NCBI GenBank assembly: GCA_029259175.1
Contig: JAPDJH010000004.1
Location: 187,645 to 228,843, forward strand
Origin: Hadesarchaea archaeon
GTDB taxonomy: Archaea > Hadarchaeota > Hadarchaeia > Hadarchaeales > Hadarchaeaceae
Direction of reading: 5' to 3'
DNA length: 41,199 nucleotides
Shown here: positions 9,026 to 17,219 of the stretch, in pieces
Layout: every line of letters begins with the position of its first letter
How positions within the stretch are numbered: position 1 is the stretch's first letter
Position numbers and translations under genes: made by a program
Notes under the pieces: model-generated
What the model saw: the letters and a program-made list of their open reading frames with translations, nothing else
What the model was told of the DNA's origin: nothing
The model's database searches: none

Positions 9026-9036
9026 TTTTTATATTA
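9026..9036 (+). promoter_or_regulatory. TATA box of rps8e
   Basis: TTTTTATATT lies about 30-40 bases upstream of the GTG start at 9066, with GGTGATCC as ribosome binding site just before the start. It sits just after the scpB stop, which separates the ribosomal gene from the condensin operon. Confidence 0.5.
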
Positions 9037-9065
9037 GGAAAGTGCTTCTTTCCTGTGGTGATCCC

Positions 9066-9455
9066 GTGGCGAAATGGCAGGGCCGATCATTTCGGAAACC
9101 CACTGGCGGCAAAATCGTCCAAGCAAGGAAGAAGCGTAAACGGGAGATGGGACGCGAGTTTCTAGAAACAAGGATCGGGGAGCGAAAGGTCGTAAAGCTG
9201 AGGGTGAGGGGAGGGAACTACAAACTACGGCTTCTTAGTGCCTTGGAAGCTAATGTGACCGATCCGAAAACTGGAAGAACCGTGAAAACCAAAATCCTGG
9301 GAGTGGCGGAGAACCCAGCAAACAGACACTTCGTGCGGAGGAATGTTATCACCAAAGGGGCTGTGATCGAGACCGAAATCGGAAAAGCTAGAGTAACCAG
9401 CAGGCCAGGACAGGACGGGGTTGTCAACGCCCTCTTGGTGGAAGCGAAGACCTAA
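9066..9455 (+). CDS. rps8e: Ribosomal protein S8e
   Basis: Archaeal/eukaryotic-type small-subunit protein of 129 residues. The sequence beginning [15 protein letters not shown], then [38 protein letters not shown] and [14 protein letters not shown], is characteristic of the family throughout. The GTG at 9066 is chosen because the family starts at this WQGRS segment; a start 24 bases upstream would add unrelated residues. The 3' end overlaps the convergent DUF488 gene by 32 bp. Confidence 0.95.
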   Translation: MAKWQGRSFRKPTGGKIVQARKKRKREMGREFLETRIGERKVVKLRVRGGNYKLRLLSALEANVTDPKTGRTVKTKILGVAENPANRHFVRRNVITKGAVIETEIGKARVTSRPGQDGVVNALLVEAKT

Positions 9456-9867
9456 GAGAACCGTCTGCCAAAATGTGGTAAACTTTGAATCCTTGCTTTT
9501 TCATGGCTGAAGCGATGTATCTTCGGTGGCATGCGCGGGGGTTTTCCTCCAAACACATTATCACTGTGGGAGCGTGTTTTGCTATTCGAACGAGTTCTTG
9601 GAGAGCTTCTTTGAACTCTGGGGTTCGCATGTGTTTCACATATCCACCGCGATATCCTCCCAGCCCACTTAGGTGGTAGTACCGGATTCCGTGCTTTTTC
9701 AAAATTCTCCGAAGGGTTGCTTGCTGGAACTCCTTCCGCTTGGATGTCGGAAATCTTCGAACGTCTACGAGCGCCTCTATTCCGTTTTGCCGAAGATTCG
9801 TCAAAAAGTCGTCCAGTTTGCGAGTGCCGTATCCAATCGTGTACACACTCTTCTGCCGACCGCCCAT
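9424..9867 (-). CDS. DUF488 family protein
   Basis: The 147 residues match the DUF488 family: [20 protein letters not shown] near the N-terminus, then [14 protein letters not shown], a central YYHLSGLGG, and the late [16 protein letters not shown] containing the conserved CxExxPxxCHR cysteine/histidine cluster. Members are widespread in bacteria and archaea, and their biochemical role is not settled. The gene is convergent with rps8e (32-bp overlap) and divergent from the next gene with only 33 bp between them. Confidence 0.85.
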   Translation of the reverse strand: MGGRQKSVYTIGYGTRKLDDFLTNLRQNGIEALVDVRRFPTSKRKEFQQATLRRILKKHGIRYYHLSGLGGYRGGYVKHMRTPEFKEALQELVRIAKHAPTVIMCLEENPRACHRRYIASAMKKQGFKVYHILADGSLRSSLPPRGR

Positions 9868-9870
9868 CCA

Positions 9871-9880
9871 TTTTATAAAT
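9871..9880 (+). promoter_or_regulatory. TATA box upstream of the gene at 9901
   Basis: TTTTATAAAT ends about 21 bases before the ATG at 9901. That spacing predicts transcription starting at or a few bases before the start codon, so the message may have almost no leader even though AGGGGT sits just upstream of the ATG. Confidence 0.45.
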
Positions 9881-9900
9881 TGGAGTCCAAAGGGGTATGA

Positions 9901-10704
9901 ATGTTAGCCCAGATCACTCTCACCCCTGCCGAGTCGAAGCGGCTGATAGCGAAGGCCGTTGCCGTTCTTCCAGAAGTACGACACGCCCTGAAACACGGAA
10001 TAATAGTGATTGGTCTTGGTTCCACTAATGCCCATGTGGTGGAAGAGATCCTCAAAAAACCCATAGATCGCAGCCGTTATGTGGCAGGGATGGTGACTCC
10101 AAAAGGGACGTGTGTGCTGCCAAGGGAGCGCAGGCTGAAGAGCGTAGTGATCCAAAAAGGAAAGGAGGTCAACAAGCCATTAGAGGAGATTCTAGAAAAA
10201 TTGAAATCCACGGATGTGGTGATCAAGGGAGCCAATGCCTTCGATGCCTATGGAAACGCCGGTGTGCTATTAGCATCGAAATCGGGGGGCACGGTGGGCA
10301 AAGTACTGGGCTATGTCAGGGCTCGGGGAGTGAACTTAATCATCCCAGTCGGATTGGAAAAATTTGTCCCCGGATTTCTTCCAAGTCTGGAGACCAAAGC
10401 TGGAATATTCAGAATCAAGGCTGCGACCGGTTGTCCAGTAGGGATCGGAATCATCCGAGGAAAAATCATCAACGAGATAGAGGCTGTTAAGATTCTGACC
10501 GGAGCGGAGGCGGAGGTAATGGCCGCCGGAGGAATAGCCGGAGCAGAAGGAAGCACCACCCTGTTGATCTCTGGTACAAAAACACAGGTTTCCGCGTTGC
10601 TCAAGATCGTGAAAAAAATAAAGGGGATCAGAGATCCGAAAATCGACGTTTCCTGCGCGTCCTGTAAGCATTCGGATTGCTTCTACGCGTCTCACTCTTC
10701 TTGA
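9901..10704 (+). CDS. Conserved archaeal protein of unknown function
   Basis: I do not recognise this 267-residue protein as a named enzyme. It looks globular and soluble, with Rossmann-like alternation: HGIIVIGLGSTNAHVVEEIL at 32-51, VVIKGANAFDAYGNAGVLLA near 107-126, and glycine-rich VMAAGGIAGAEGSTTLLISG near 210-229. The C-terminus has a CASCKHSDCF cluster of three cysteines and one histidine that could bind metal. It is divergent from DUF488 and overlaps DUF211 tail to tail by 13 bp. No function should be assigned from this context. Confidence 0.75.
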   Translation: MLAQITLTPAESKRLIAKAVAVLPEVRHALKHGIIVIGLGSTNAHVVEEILKKPIDRSRYVAGMVTPKGTCVLPRERRLKSVVIQKGKEVNKPLEEILEKLKSTDVVIKGANAFDAYGNAGVLLASKSGGTVGKVLGYVRARGVNLIIPVGLEKFVPGFLPSLETKAGIFRIKAATGCPVGIGIIRGKIINEIEAVKILTGAEAEVMAAGGIAGAEGSTTLLISGTKTQVSALLKIVKKIKGIRDPKIDVSCASCKHSDCFYASHSS

Positions 10705-11003
10705 GTGCTGACCCTGCCACGCTTTTCTTTCAGCAGCAGATCTCCGGCGGCCACCTCATCAACGCTGTGAATCACGCCGCCCCATTCCTCGATCGCGCTA
10801 CGAATCAAATCGTAATCAAGATCTCCTTCTAGGGTGACCTTGAGGGTCTCCGTGTCCTTGTCGATCTCCACCAGCGAAACGTTTACCCCCTTTACCCCGT
10901 CCAAGGAACCTAGGCGTGTGGCAAATTCTGGAAGAGAAGGAGAATGCGGTTTAAGGACATCTAAGACCAAACGTCGGAGTTTGGAACTGTTTCGTTTGCT
11001 CAT
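10692..11003 (-). CDS. DUF211 family protein
   Basis: A 103-residue member of the archaeal DUF211 family with a small ferredoxin-like alpha/beta fold. It shows RRLVLDVLKPHSPSLPEFA, VNVSLVEIDKDTETLKVTLE and the closing GGVIHSVDEVAAGD. The role of the family is unknown. Its promoter is probably the TTTTTAAAAA at 11025-11034, about 22-31 bases upstream on the minus strand. It is divergent from gar1. Confidence 0.85.
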   Translation of the reverse strand: MSKRNSSKLRRLVLDVLKPHSPSLPEFATRLGSLDGVKGVNVSLVEIDKDTETLKVTLEGDLDYDLIRSAIEEWGGVIHSVDEVAAGDLLLKEKRGRVSTQEE

Positions 11004-11024
11004 TCAATTTCACAACCGTCTTTC

Positions 11025-11084
11025 TTTTTAAAAATGCAATGCAACAAAAACAATTAAAAGAAATAAACCGAAAGGTTTTTATAC
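11025..11084. promoter_or_regulatory. Divergent promoters of DUF211 and gar1
   Basis: The symmetric TTTTTAAAAA at 11025-11034 is suitably placed for the leftward DUF211 gene. GTTTTTATACC at 11074-11084 lies about 26-36 bases upstream of the gar1 ATG, and gar1 also has the ribosome binding site GGGAGGA at 11094-11100. Confidence 0.5.
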
Positions 11085-11109
11085 CAGAAGCTTGGGAGGA
11101 AAAGGCGTT

Positions 11110-11352
11110 ATGAAACTTTTGGGAAAAGTCTTGCATTTGGGAGTCAAAGGGCCTATACTGAAGGCTTCTTTTCCCCCAAAAGTCGGTCAACCGGTGTTTA
11201 ATTCAAAAAAGAAGCGGATGGGAAACATTTATGACCTCTTCGGCCCCGTAAAGTCCCCGTATGTTATTATAAAACCGGCTTCCGGCGTCTCTGGGGAAAA
11301 GTTGGTAGGTGTTTCCCTATATATTATGGAAGAAGGAAAGAGGAGGAGATAA
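11110..11352 (+). CDS. gar1: H/ACA ribonucleoprotein subunit Gar1
   Basis: An 80-residue archaeal Gar1, the beta-barrel subunit that binds the Cbf5 pseudouridine synthase and helps load and release RNA in H/ACA particles. Typical elements are [19 protein letters not shown] and SPYVIIKP. The ATG at 11110, 9 bases after GGGAGGA, is preferred over an in-frame TTG at 11092 that overlaps the ribosome binding site. tfb begins 1 base after the gar1 stop, so they form one operon; gar1-tfb adjacency is common in euryarchaea. Confidence 0.9.
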   Translation: MKLLGKVLHLGVKGPILKASFPPKVGQPVFNSKKKRMGNIYDLFGPVKSPYVIIKPASGVSGEKLVGVSLYIMEEGKRRR

Positions 11353-11353
11353 A

Positions 11354-13771
11354 ATGGCAGAAGAAGAGACCAAATGCCCGATTTGCGGCGGGACGGTATT
11401 CATACGAGACTATGACAGAGGAGAGACGACCTGTAAGAAATGCGGGTACGTGATCGACGAGCGCATGATCGACCTCGGGCCCGAGTGGCGGGCTTTCGAT
11501 GAAGAGCAGCGGGAGCGCCGAGGAAGGACTGGAGCTCCAATGACGCTAAGTGTTGATTATTCTGAACCGGTGATGATCGAGAAGGACGGTTTAGTTAGAA
11601 TAGTAAAGATCGGTGAATTTGTTGATTCATTGCTAGCAAAAGCTAAGGAAGTAAAGAGAGAAGCCAATGTGGAGATCGCTAGAGTCACGGGTTACAAGAC
11701 GCTTGTGTTTGACGATAACTACAAGATCCGGTGGAAACCCATCGATTACGTCTCCAGACATGAAATCGAAGAAGAACTCTACGAAGTGGAGCTGGAAACG
11801 GGCCGCAAAGTCAGGGTAACGGCTTCTCACAGTCTTTACACGGTGAGAGACAACGAGGTGATCCCAATAGAGGCGAAAACGCTACGCCCGGGAGACTTCG
11901 TTGTGGCTCCCAGGACTTTGCCGCTTTCTCCGACTCCGCTGAGAGATCTGAATCTGGCTGAGGAGACGATGAAGATAAGTGGCTCCGAGTTTACTGTTTG
12001 CAAAATTCCGGCGCACGTTTTTGAGAAACTCAAACATATGCGGGGCCTCAAAGACTGGAAAAAGCGCGCGAGGTTGCCTCTGAGCCTGTTTCTCCAAGTA
12101 TATGATGGCGAAAACGGTGGGGAGATCTCAATAAAGCCACGGGGATCCCGAAACGGGCTTCCATTGAAAGTTGGAATCGACGAAAGACTCGCGGAATTCT
12201 TGGGCTTCTACGCAAGTGAGGGGTGTGTCGCCAACGACAGCATAAGGCTCACGTTTGGACCCGAGGAAGAAGAATGCGCGAGGAGGGTGGCGAAGCTAAT
12301 ACGAGATCTCTTCGAGCTTCGACCGCGTGTTACTCGAGAAAAACATTCGATTGTAGTAGAAGTGGACAGCAAGATGCTCGTGGTGTTTCTCACGGATATT
12401 CTCGGAGCAGGACGCAACGCCAGGGAGAAAAGAGTTCCACCGGTTGTTCTTTCGGCCTCGGAAGAAGTCAAGCGGGCCTTCTTAGACGCGTACATTCGGG
12501 GTGACGGTTGTCTCTATCAACACCCGGAGGAGAAAGAGGACTGGCGCCCCCTTGTACACCTATACACCAGTTCGGTGAGTCCGGAGCTCAGCAGCGACCT
12601 AATGTATCTCTATCTCCAGCTTGGGGTGATGGCCGGGTATTTCGAAGAAGAGATTCCGCCGCACACCATCCAGAGCACCGGGCAAAAAGTTGTTGGGTGC
12701 AAAGTCACCGGAACGCGAATAACAAGCCCGGATATGGTGGCGAAGCTGGATTTTGTTCAAGTAGAGCGAAGGAAAAGAAAAGCTCCGATTGAAAATTTGA
12801 TTCCGGCTCCTTGGAAGTACCGCAGGGAGTGGAAGGGAAGAAGGCGGTTGAGAATATCGCGAGAACTAGCGCTGCGTATAGCTGAGAAGTACGGGGATGA
12901 AAAACTAAAGCGGCTCGCGGAGAGCGACTTTGTATTCCTAAGAGTTAGAAAAATCCGTAAGGTGAAGCCAACCACCTCGCACACATACGATTTGACAATT
13001 CTGGGCCACGAGAATTTCGTCGGAGGGCGGGGCGGGGTGTGTCTGAGAGACACGATCCATGACAAAGGTTTGTCAACCATGATTGACTGGCGCGACCGGG
13101 ACTCCCACGGGAAGGACTTGACGCCCAAGCGGCGCGCACAGATCTACCGGTTGCGGAAGTGGCAGCGGCGGATTCGGGTGTCCGATGCGACCGAACGCAA
13201 CCTAGCCTTTGCACTCTCCGAAATCGACCGGATGGCCTCCCACCTATCGCTCCCGCGCAACGTCCGAGAAACGGCCTCGCTGATTTACAGAAAGGCTGTG
13301 GAGGAGAGGCTGATTCGCGGGCGATCGATCGAAGGGGTTGCGGCCGCGGCGCTGTACGCGGCCTGTCGGGAATGTAAGGTGCCGCGCACGCTGGATGAAA
13401 TCGCGGAGGTGGCGCGAGTCAGTAAGAAAGAGATCGGGCGGAGTTACCGGTTCATCGCGCGCGAACTGCTCATCCATCTGCGTCCGACTAGTCCCATCGA
13501 TTATATCCCGCGCTTCGCGTCGGAGCTTGGGCTGAGCGGAGAAGTGCAATCGAAAGCGATCGAGCTGTTAAAGGAGGCACAGGCGAGAGGGCTGACCTCT
13601 GGGCGTGGGCCAACGGGGGTGGCGGCCGCTGCGATTTACATCGCCAGCGTGCTGTGCGGAGAGCGGAGGACCCAGCGCGATGTGGCAGATGTGGCGAGGG
13701 TTACTGAGGTCACCGTGAGGAATCGCTATAAGGAACTTTGCGAGAAGCTGGGGCTGGACGTAGAGCTTTAG
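11354..13771 (+). CDS. tfb: Transcription initiation factor TFB, intein-containing precursor
   Basis: The 805-residue precursor comprises a 304-residue TFB split by a 501-residue intein. The N-extein has the zinc ribbon (C8, C11, C27, C30) and the B-finger ([12 protein letters not shown], to residue 65). The C-extein resumes [13 protein letters not shown] and carries the two cyclin-like repeats that bind TBP-DNA. The intein sits in the B-finger, the part that enters the RNA polymerase active-site cleft, so unspliced protein should be inactive. The ATG at 11354 follows GGAGGAGAT; the upstream extension of the frame lies within gar1. The two repeats are marked by [12 protein letters not shown] and [12 protein letters not shown]. 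Confidence 0.95.
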   Translation: MAEEETKCPICGGTVFIRDYDRGETTCKKCGYVIDERMIDLGPEWRAFDEEQRERRGRTGAPMTLSVDYSEPVMIEKDGLVRIVKIGEFVDSLLAKAKEVKREANVEIARVTGYKTLVFDDNYKIRWKPIDYVSRHEIEEELYEVELETGRKVRVTASHSLYTVRDNEVIPIEAKTLRPGDFVVAPRTLPLSPTPLRDLNLAEETMKISGSEFTVCKIPAHVFEKLKHMRGLKDWKKRARLPLSLFLQVYDGENGGEISIKPRGSRNGLPLKVGIDERLAEFLGFYASEGCVANDSIRLTFGPEEEECARRVAKLIRDLFELRPRVTREKHSIVVEVDSKMLVVFLTDILGAGRNAREKRVPPVVLSASEEVKRAFLDAYIRGDGCLYQHPEEKEDWRPLVHLYTSSVSPELSSDLMYLYLQLGVMAGYFEEEIPPHTIQSTGQKVVGCKVTGTRITSPDMVAKLDFVQVERRKRKAPIENLIPAPWKYRREWKGRRRLRISRELALRIAEKYGDEKLKRLAESDFVFLRVRKIRKVKPTTSHTYDLTILGHENFVGGRGGVCLRDTIHDKGLSTMIDWRDRDSHGKDLTPKRRAQIYRLRKWQRRIRVSDATERNLAFALSEIDRMASHLSLPRNVRETASLIYRKAVEERLIRGRSIEGVAAAALYAACRECKVPRTLDEIAEVARVSKKEIGRSYRFIARELLIHLRPTSPIDYIPRFASELGLSGEVQSKAIELLKEAQARGLTSGRGPTGVAAAAIYIASVLCGERRTQRDVADVARVTEVTVRNRYKELCEKLGLDVEL
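11549..13051 (+). mobile_element. Intein with LAGLIDADG homing endonuclease in TFB
   Basis: A 501-residue intein runs from Ser1 (SVDYSEPV) to an Asp (GGVCLRD), followed by extein Thr. The block B splicing motif TASH lies at intein residues 91-94. The endonuclease blocks LGFYASEG (about 219-226) and [10 protein letters not shown] (about 311-320) retain their acidic catalytic residues, so it could still cut. The C-terminus reads Arg-Asp where His-Asn is usual; both the penultimate His and the cyclising Asn are changed. The boundaries are fixed by joining MTL directly to TIHDKG, which restores normal TFB. Confidence 0.9.
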
Positions 13772-13800
13772 AGCAAATTTTGTTTTTTTCTCGGAATAAC
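13772..13800 (+). terminator. Poly-T terminator after tfb
   Basis: The sequence AAATTTTGTTTTTTTCTC immediately follows the tfb stop and has runs of four and seven T, the usual archaeal termination signal. It would separate the gar1-tfb operon from the LAGLIDADG gene. Confidence 0.6.
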
Positions 13801-13829
13801 GCAATTCTTCGGTGCTTTTCTTGGCAAAC

Positions 13830-13955
13830 ACTTTCGGTGATTTCTTCTCCACAAATTCGTTAAACGCCGTTTCCAACCCAATTTGGGCGGGTTCACGGTT
13901 CACAGTCGTTTATAAGTTACTTTCGGTGGGCTCCCTCTCCCGAAGTCGTTTAAAG
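13830..13955 (+). promoter_or_regulatory. Promoter region with short direct repeats upstream of the LAGLIDADG-wHTH gene
   Basis: ACTTTCGGTG occurs at 13830-13839 and 13919-13928. AGTCGTTTA occurs at 13904-13912 and 13944-13952, exactly 40 bases apart, each running into an A/T-rich TATA-like stretch (TTTATAAG and TTTAAAGG). The second lies about 35 bases before the TTG start at 13990. The repeats could be binding sites for the winged-helix protein encoded next; this is inference. Confidence 0.4.
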
Positions 13956-13989
13956 GGAACTTTCAATCAGGCACTTGAGAGGTGAAAAG

Positions 13990-15054
13990 TTGATTCTCGA
14001 TCTCGCACAGATTGCACCCACAGAAACCTCCATCGGGCGAAGAATAGAGCTCACGGTTAGCTCAAACAATGTAGCAATGTATATACAACCTCCCCGTGGA
14101 TGGGGCGGAGGAAGAGAATCTAAAAAAGTAATCGTGAATCGGTTTATCCAGCTAGATGAACTGTTTCTCGAGGGATTGGGGCTCTGGCTAGGCGAAGGTG
14201 GCCGGAGAAAAGGCATCTATTTTGGCAATTCCAGTTCATTACTGTTACGGCGCTTCTTAGAATTTGTAGAGCAGAAGATTGGGCTCGCGAGGGAAGAATT
14301 TAAAGCTACAATCAATGCCTCCAATTCTTCGCCTTCAGAAGGCGCCGTAAAAGAAAAGTGGTCAAAAGAGCTTCAGCTTCCAGTACGAAACTTCACGCAT
14401 ATTTGCACCGATCCCAGAATCAGGAAAGAGTATGTGCAGGTCTACTTCAATTCGGTTGTTTTGGCAGAGTTGATGAGCACTTTGTATACAAGTTCGAAGG
14501 AGATTGTCTTGCGTTATCCAAAATTGTGCGTCCCCTTGCTACGCGGCCTTTTTGCAGCTGAGGGTTCCGTGCTGCTAAAAAAATCCGGGGTTCTACACCA
14601 CATAACTTTTTCATCAAAAGATAGGGAACTCATTCAATTCCTCGAACGATGTCTACACCGGCTCGGAGTGAAAGCAAGCAAATACGTGATCAACAAAATG
14701 AATCTCCAAATTTATGGTCTACCAAACTTTAGGCGGATCCGTGAACTGAACATCCACGCGCTGCATCCTGAGAAGCGCGCGAAGTTCGAACGAGGGTTCG
14801 CGAGCTACAAGCGCGTGAACGTGCTGCGGGGCGAGGAAGCCCGGGCACTCATCCTCGAGCAACTCGCCTCTGGCCCAAAAACCTACGACGACCTCGCAGC
14901 CGCGCTCGGTAAGGCACGTACTACGATCCAAGCCCATCACGTACCTATTCTCGAGCGCCAGGGACTCATCAAGCGCGCGGGCAAGCGCGGCCATGCCCAG
15001 CTCTGGACCCTCGCGGGAACCAAGGTTTCAGGAAAATGCCAAAAAGGAAGGTAA
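13990..15054 (+). CDS. Free-standing LAGLIDADG protein with C-terminal winged-helix domain
   Basis: At 354 residues the protein has two LAGLIDADG-type helices, EGLGLWLGEG at 61-70 and LLRGLFAAEGSV near 183-194, each with an acidic residue where a nuclease needs one. A C-terminal winged helix (about 280-345) has the YDDLAAALGKARTTIQAHHV recognition region. It could be a homing endonuclease, or a regulator that reuses the endonuclease fold as WhiA does. The TTG at 13990 follows GAGGTGA by 4 bases. Codons up to about 14745 are A/T-richer, while the rest is clearly GC-rich (GCGCGC, CTCGAG), suggesting a recent domain fusion. It shares no extein-like flanks, so it is not an intein. Confidence 0.75.
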   Translation: MILDLAQIAPTETSIGRRIELTVSSNNVAMYIQPPRGWGGGRESKKVIVNRFIQLDELFLEGLGLWLGEGGRRKGIYFGNSSSLLLRRFLEFVEQKIGLAREEFKATINASNSSPSEGAVKEKWSKELQLPVRNFTHICTDPRIRKEYVQVYFNSVVLAELMSTLYTSSKEIVLRYPKLCVPLLRGLFAAEGSVLLKKSGVLHHITFSSKDRELIQFLERCLHRLGVKASKYVINKMNLQIYGLPNFRRIRELNIHALHPEKRAKFERGFASYKRVNVLRGEEARALILEQLASGPKTYDDLAAALGKARTTIQAHHVPILERQGLIKRAGKRGHAQLWTLAGTKVSGKCQKGR

Positions 15055-15113
15055 TCGGGCTCGACGCAGAACTCTAAAGGCTAGCATTCGCCAATAGAAC
15101 CGGGGAACTGGTG

Positions 15114-16784
15114 ATGTCGTCCAAATTACGCTCAATTCTCAGAAAAATAGACGGGAGAGGGTACAAGGCATACAAACAAATCGAGGGAAGGTATCATTTT
15201 CCGGACTACCAGTTGATCATCGACCACGCGCAGGCCGACCCGTTCGCTCCTCCCAGTGCCGTGCGTGTTAAAGTGCCTCAAGAAAAAGCTAGGTTTCCGA
15301 GCGAACTCTCCGAGACCAAACCAAAGAAAACGGCGTTGGAAGATTATCTGACACGCCGGTTCTATCAGACCACGAGAACCTTCAGCAAAAGGTGTGGGAC
15401 GGGAAACAGCGGTCTTGTGACCATACTGAAGCCCAGCCAGCAAGTCCTCGAGCGCAGCAGCATGGAAATCAGCGGAGATGGTGTTGAGGCCCGGTTCTGG
15501 ATAGGACTGCCAGCCAGAGGCAGGAGAATTCTGGGACGCGAGGCTATGCACATCTTTGATAACGTGCTTCCAAAAATCGTGGAAAACTCTTTGATCTATC
15601 GAAATCTAGAACCGGAAAAGGTCAAAACCCATGTGGAAGTGGTAGAAGATACTGAATACATCCGGCAGCACCTTCGGAAGTCGGGCTTGGTCGCGTTTGT
15701 AGCCAATGGCGCGGTGCTACCGAGGAGAAGTGGTGTGGATGAACGACCGCTTCAAAACGCGGTGCGCTTCCAATCGCCGCCATCTTTAGAAGTCTGTTTC
15801 GAGTGCCCGAACCGTGCTATAAAAGGGATGGGGATTCCGGAGGGGGTAACGCTGATCGTTGGCGGAGGGTACCACGGAAAAACGACGCTTTTAAACGCGC
15901 TGGCCTTGGGAGTCTACAATCACATCCCAGGAGATGGCAGGGAATTCGTGGTAACCGTTTCGGACGCTGTCAAAATAAGGGCTGAGGACGGTCGTTATGT
16001 GGCAAACGTGGATATCTCGAGTTTCATATCAAATCTTCCCGACGGACGGGACACCGCTCACTTCAGTACCGAGAACGCTTCCGGTAGCACCTCGCAGGCG
16101 GCGAATATCGTGGAGGCCTTGGAAATGGGATGCAGGCTCCTTTTGATCGACGAGGACACCTCCGCGACCAATCTGATGATCCGGGATAGACGAATGCAGG
16201 AACTTGTGACCAAGGACAAGGAACCCATTACCCCGCTGATCGACCTGATTCCATCCCTGAAGCGAAAAGGGGTGTCTATCGTTATGGTGATGGGCGGGCT
16301 CGGGGAGTACTTCGACGTGGCTGATACGGTCATAATGATGGATGCCTACCGCCCCCAGGACGTGACGGACCGTGCAAGGGAAATCGCCCGCAAGCACGGA
16401 ATTAGGCCAAAGGCAACGCCCCAAGAAATCAAAATAAGGGATCGGGTTCCTGATCTGAAAAGCATCGATCCGGAATGGAGGGGCAAAGTGAGAATAAAGG
16501 CGCGGGGGATTTCCGGGATAACCTTTGGGAAAAGAACCATAGACCTGGGGAGGGTCGAACAGCTGGTTGAGACTGCCCAACTGACCGCCATTGGGGAACT
16601 CATCTACCTGATCTCAAAAAGTAGGAGAAGCAGGTGCTTGCGGGAAATGCTGGACGAAGTCGAAGAAAAGATGGAGCGGGAGGGGCTGACCTCGCTCCTC
16701 CCGCCGCGGGGGTGCTACGCAAAACCGAGAAAATTCGAAATCGCGGCGGCCATGAATCGGCTCCGGGGCTCGCTTTGGAGATAG
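15114..16784 (+). CDS. Predicted ABC-class ATPase (COG3044 type)
   Basis: A 556-residue soluble P-loop protein belonging to the COG3044/DUF2791-like predicted ABC-class ATPases, whose function is unknown. The Walker A GGGYHGKTTLLNAL starts near residue 250, a signature-like STENASGSTSQAANIVEAL follows near 323, and Walker B RLLLIDEDTSATN starts near 342. The N-terminal 200 residues are the family-specific part (ARFWIGLPARGRRILG). ATG at 15114 is adopted, although GTG at 15111 is equally possible. It ends 46 bases before tRNA-Pro. The ATPase is probably monocistronic. Confidence 0.85.
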   Translation: MSSKLRSILRKIDGRGYKAYKQIEGRYHFPDYQLIIDHAQADPFAPPSAVRVKVPQEKARFPSELSETKPKKTALEDYLTRRFYQTTRTFSKRCGTGNSGLVTILKPSQQVLERSSMEISGDGVEARFWIGLPARGRRILGREAMHIFDNVLPKIVENSLIYRNLEPEKVKTHVEVVEDTEYIRQHLRKSGLVAFVANGAVLPRRSGVDERPLQNAVRFQSPPSLEVCFECPNRAIKGMGIPEGVTLIVGGGYHGKTTLLNALALGVYNHIPGDGREFVVTVSDAVKIRAEDGRYVANVDISSFISNLPDGRDTAHFSTENASGSTSQAANIVEALEMGCRLLLIDEDTSATNLMIRDRRMQELVTKDKEPITPLIDLIPSLKRKGVSIVMVMGGLGEYFDVADTVIMMDAYRPQDVTDRAREIARKHGIRPKATPQEIKIRDRVPDLKSIDPEWRGKVRIKARGISGITFGKRTIDLGRVEQLVETAQLTAIGELIYLISKSRRSRCLREMLDEVEEKMEREGLTSLLPPRGCYAKPRKFEIAAAMNRLRGSLWR

Positions 16785-16801
16785 GTCCACCGTTCGAAGC
16801 C

Positions 16802-16809
16802 GATATAAC
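16802..16809 (+). promoter_or_regulatory. TATA box of tRNA-Pro
   Basis: GATATAAC centred about 26 bases before the tRNA 5' end matches the expected archaeal TATA position for a stable RNA gene. Confidence 0.55.
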
Positions 16810-16830
16810 CTAGGGCCATACAGATTCTTC

Positions 16831-16908
16831 GGGGCCGTGGGGTAGCTTGGTCTATCCTGCCGGCTTCGGGAGCCGGTGACTCGAGTTCAAATCTCGACGG
16901 CCCCACCA
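16831..16908 (+). tRNA. tRNA-Pro (CGG)
   Basis: The 7-bp acceptor GGGGCCG pairs with CGGCCCC. The anticodon stem CCGGC/GCCGG encloses the loop TTCGGGA with anticodon CGG, and the T arm is TCGAG-TTCAAAT-CTCGA. The discriminator is A at 16905 and CCA is encoded at 16906-16908. No intron is seen. A RelE-type toxin-antitoxin pair lies immediately downstream on the other strand. Confidence 0.95.
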
Positions 16909-16961
16909 CTCAGACTGTTTAATAACTCGCCCATGTGACATGTTTTGATAATAATCCGAGA

Positions 16962-17219
16962 TTAAAGTCCTCGATAAATCTTCTTTCGATGCCCCACTAC
17001 AACCACGATCAAGATCTTTGACTCTCTGTTGACGTCAAAAATTACCCTGTAGTCTCCGACCCTGAGCTTGTAGTACGGGTGGCCCCGAAGCGGTTCAAGA
17101 AAACGAAAAGGGGAATCGGTTATCGATTCAATTTTTCTTAAAACCCGCCTAGCGACTTCTTTGTCCAGGCTCAAAATGTCTTTTCTAGCACCGGAGGTCC
17201 ACTTGATGGTAAAGCTCAT
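16962..17219 (-). CDS. relE: RelE/ParE-family toxin
   Basis: An 85-residue protein with the RelE/ParE layout: KWTSGARKDILSLDKEVARR at the N-terminus, LEPLRGHPYYKLRVGDYRVI in the core and IVVVVGHRKKIYRGL at the end. RelE proteins cleave mRNA in the ribosomal A site, while ParE proteins poison gyrase. The core YKLRVGDYRVIFDV and terminal GHRKKIY favour the RelE branch. It overlaps the antitoxin gene by 4 bp (ATGA), the usual order with the antitoxin first. Local base composition is A/T-richer than neighbours, consistent with transfer. Confidence 0.85.
   Translation of the reverse strand: MSFTIKWTSGARKDILSLDKEVARRVLRKIESITDSPFRFLEPLRGHPYYKLRVGDYRVIFDVNRESKILIVVVVGHRKKIYRGL

Noticed and set aside
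13990-15054. Interpretation of the LAGLIDADG gene as a second intein
   Set aside because: It has its own start, ribosome binding site and stop, lacks splicing blocks A, B and G, and carries a winged helix.
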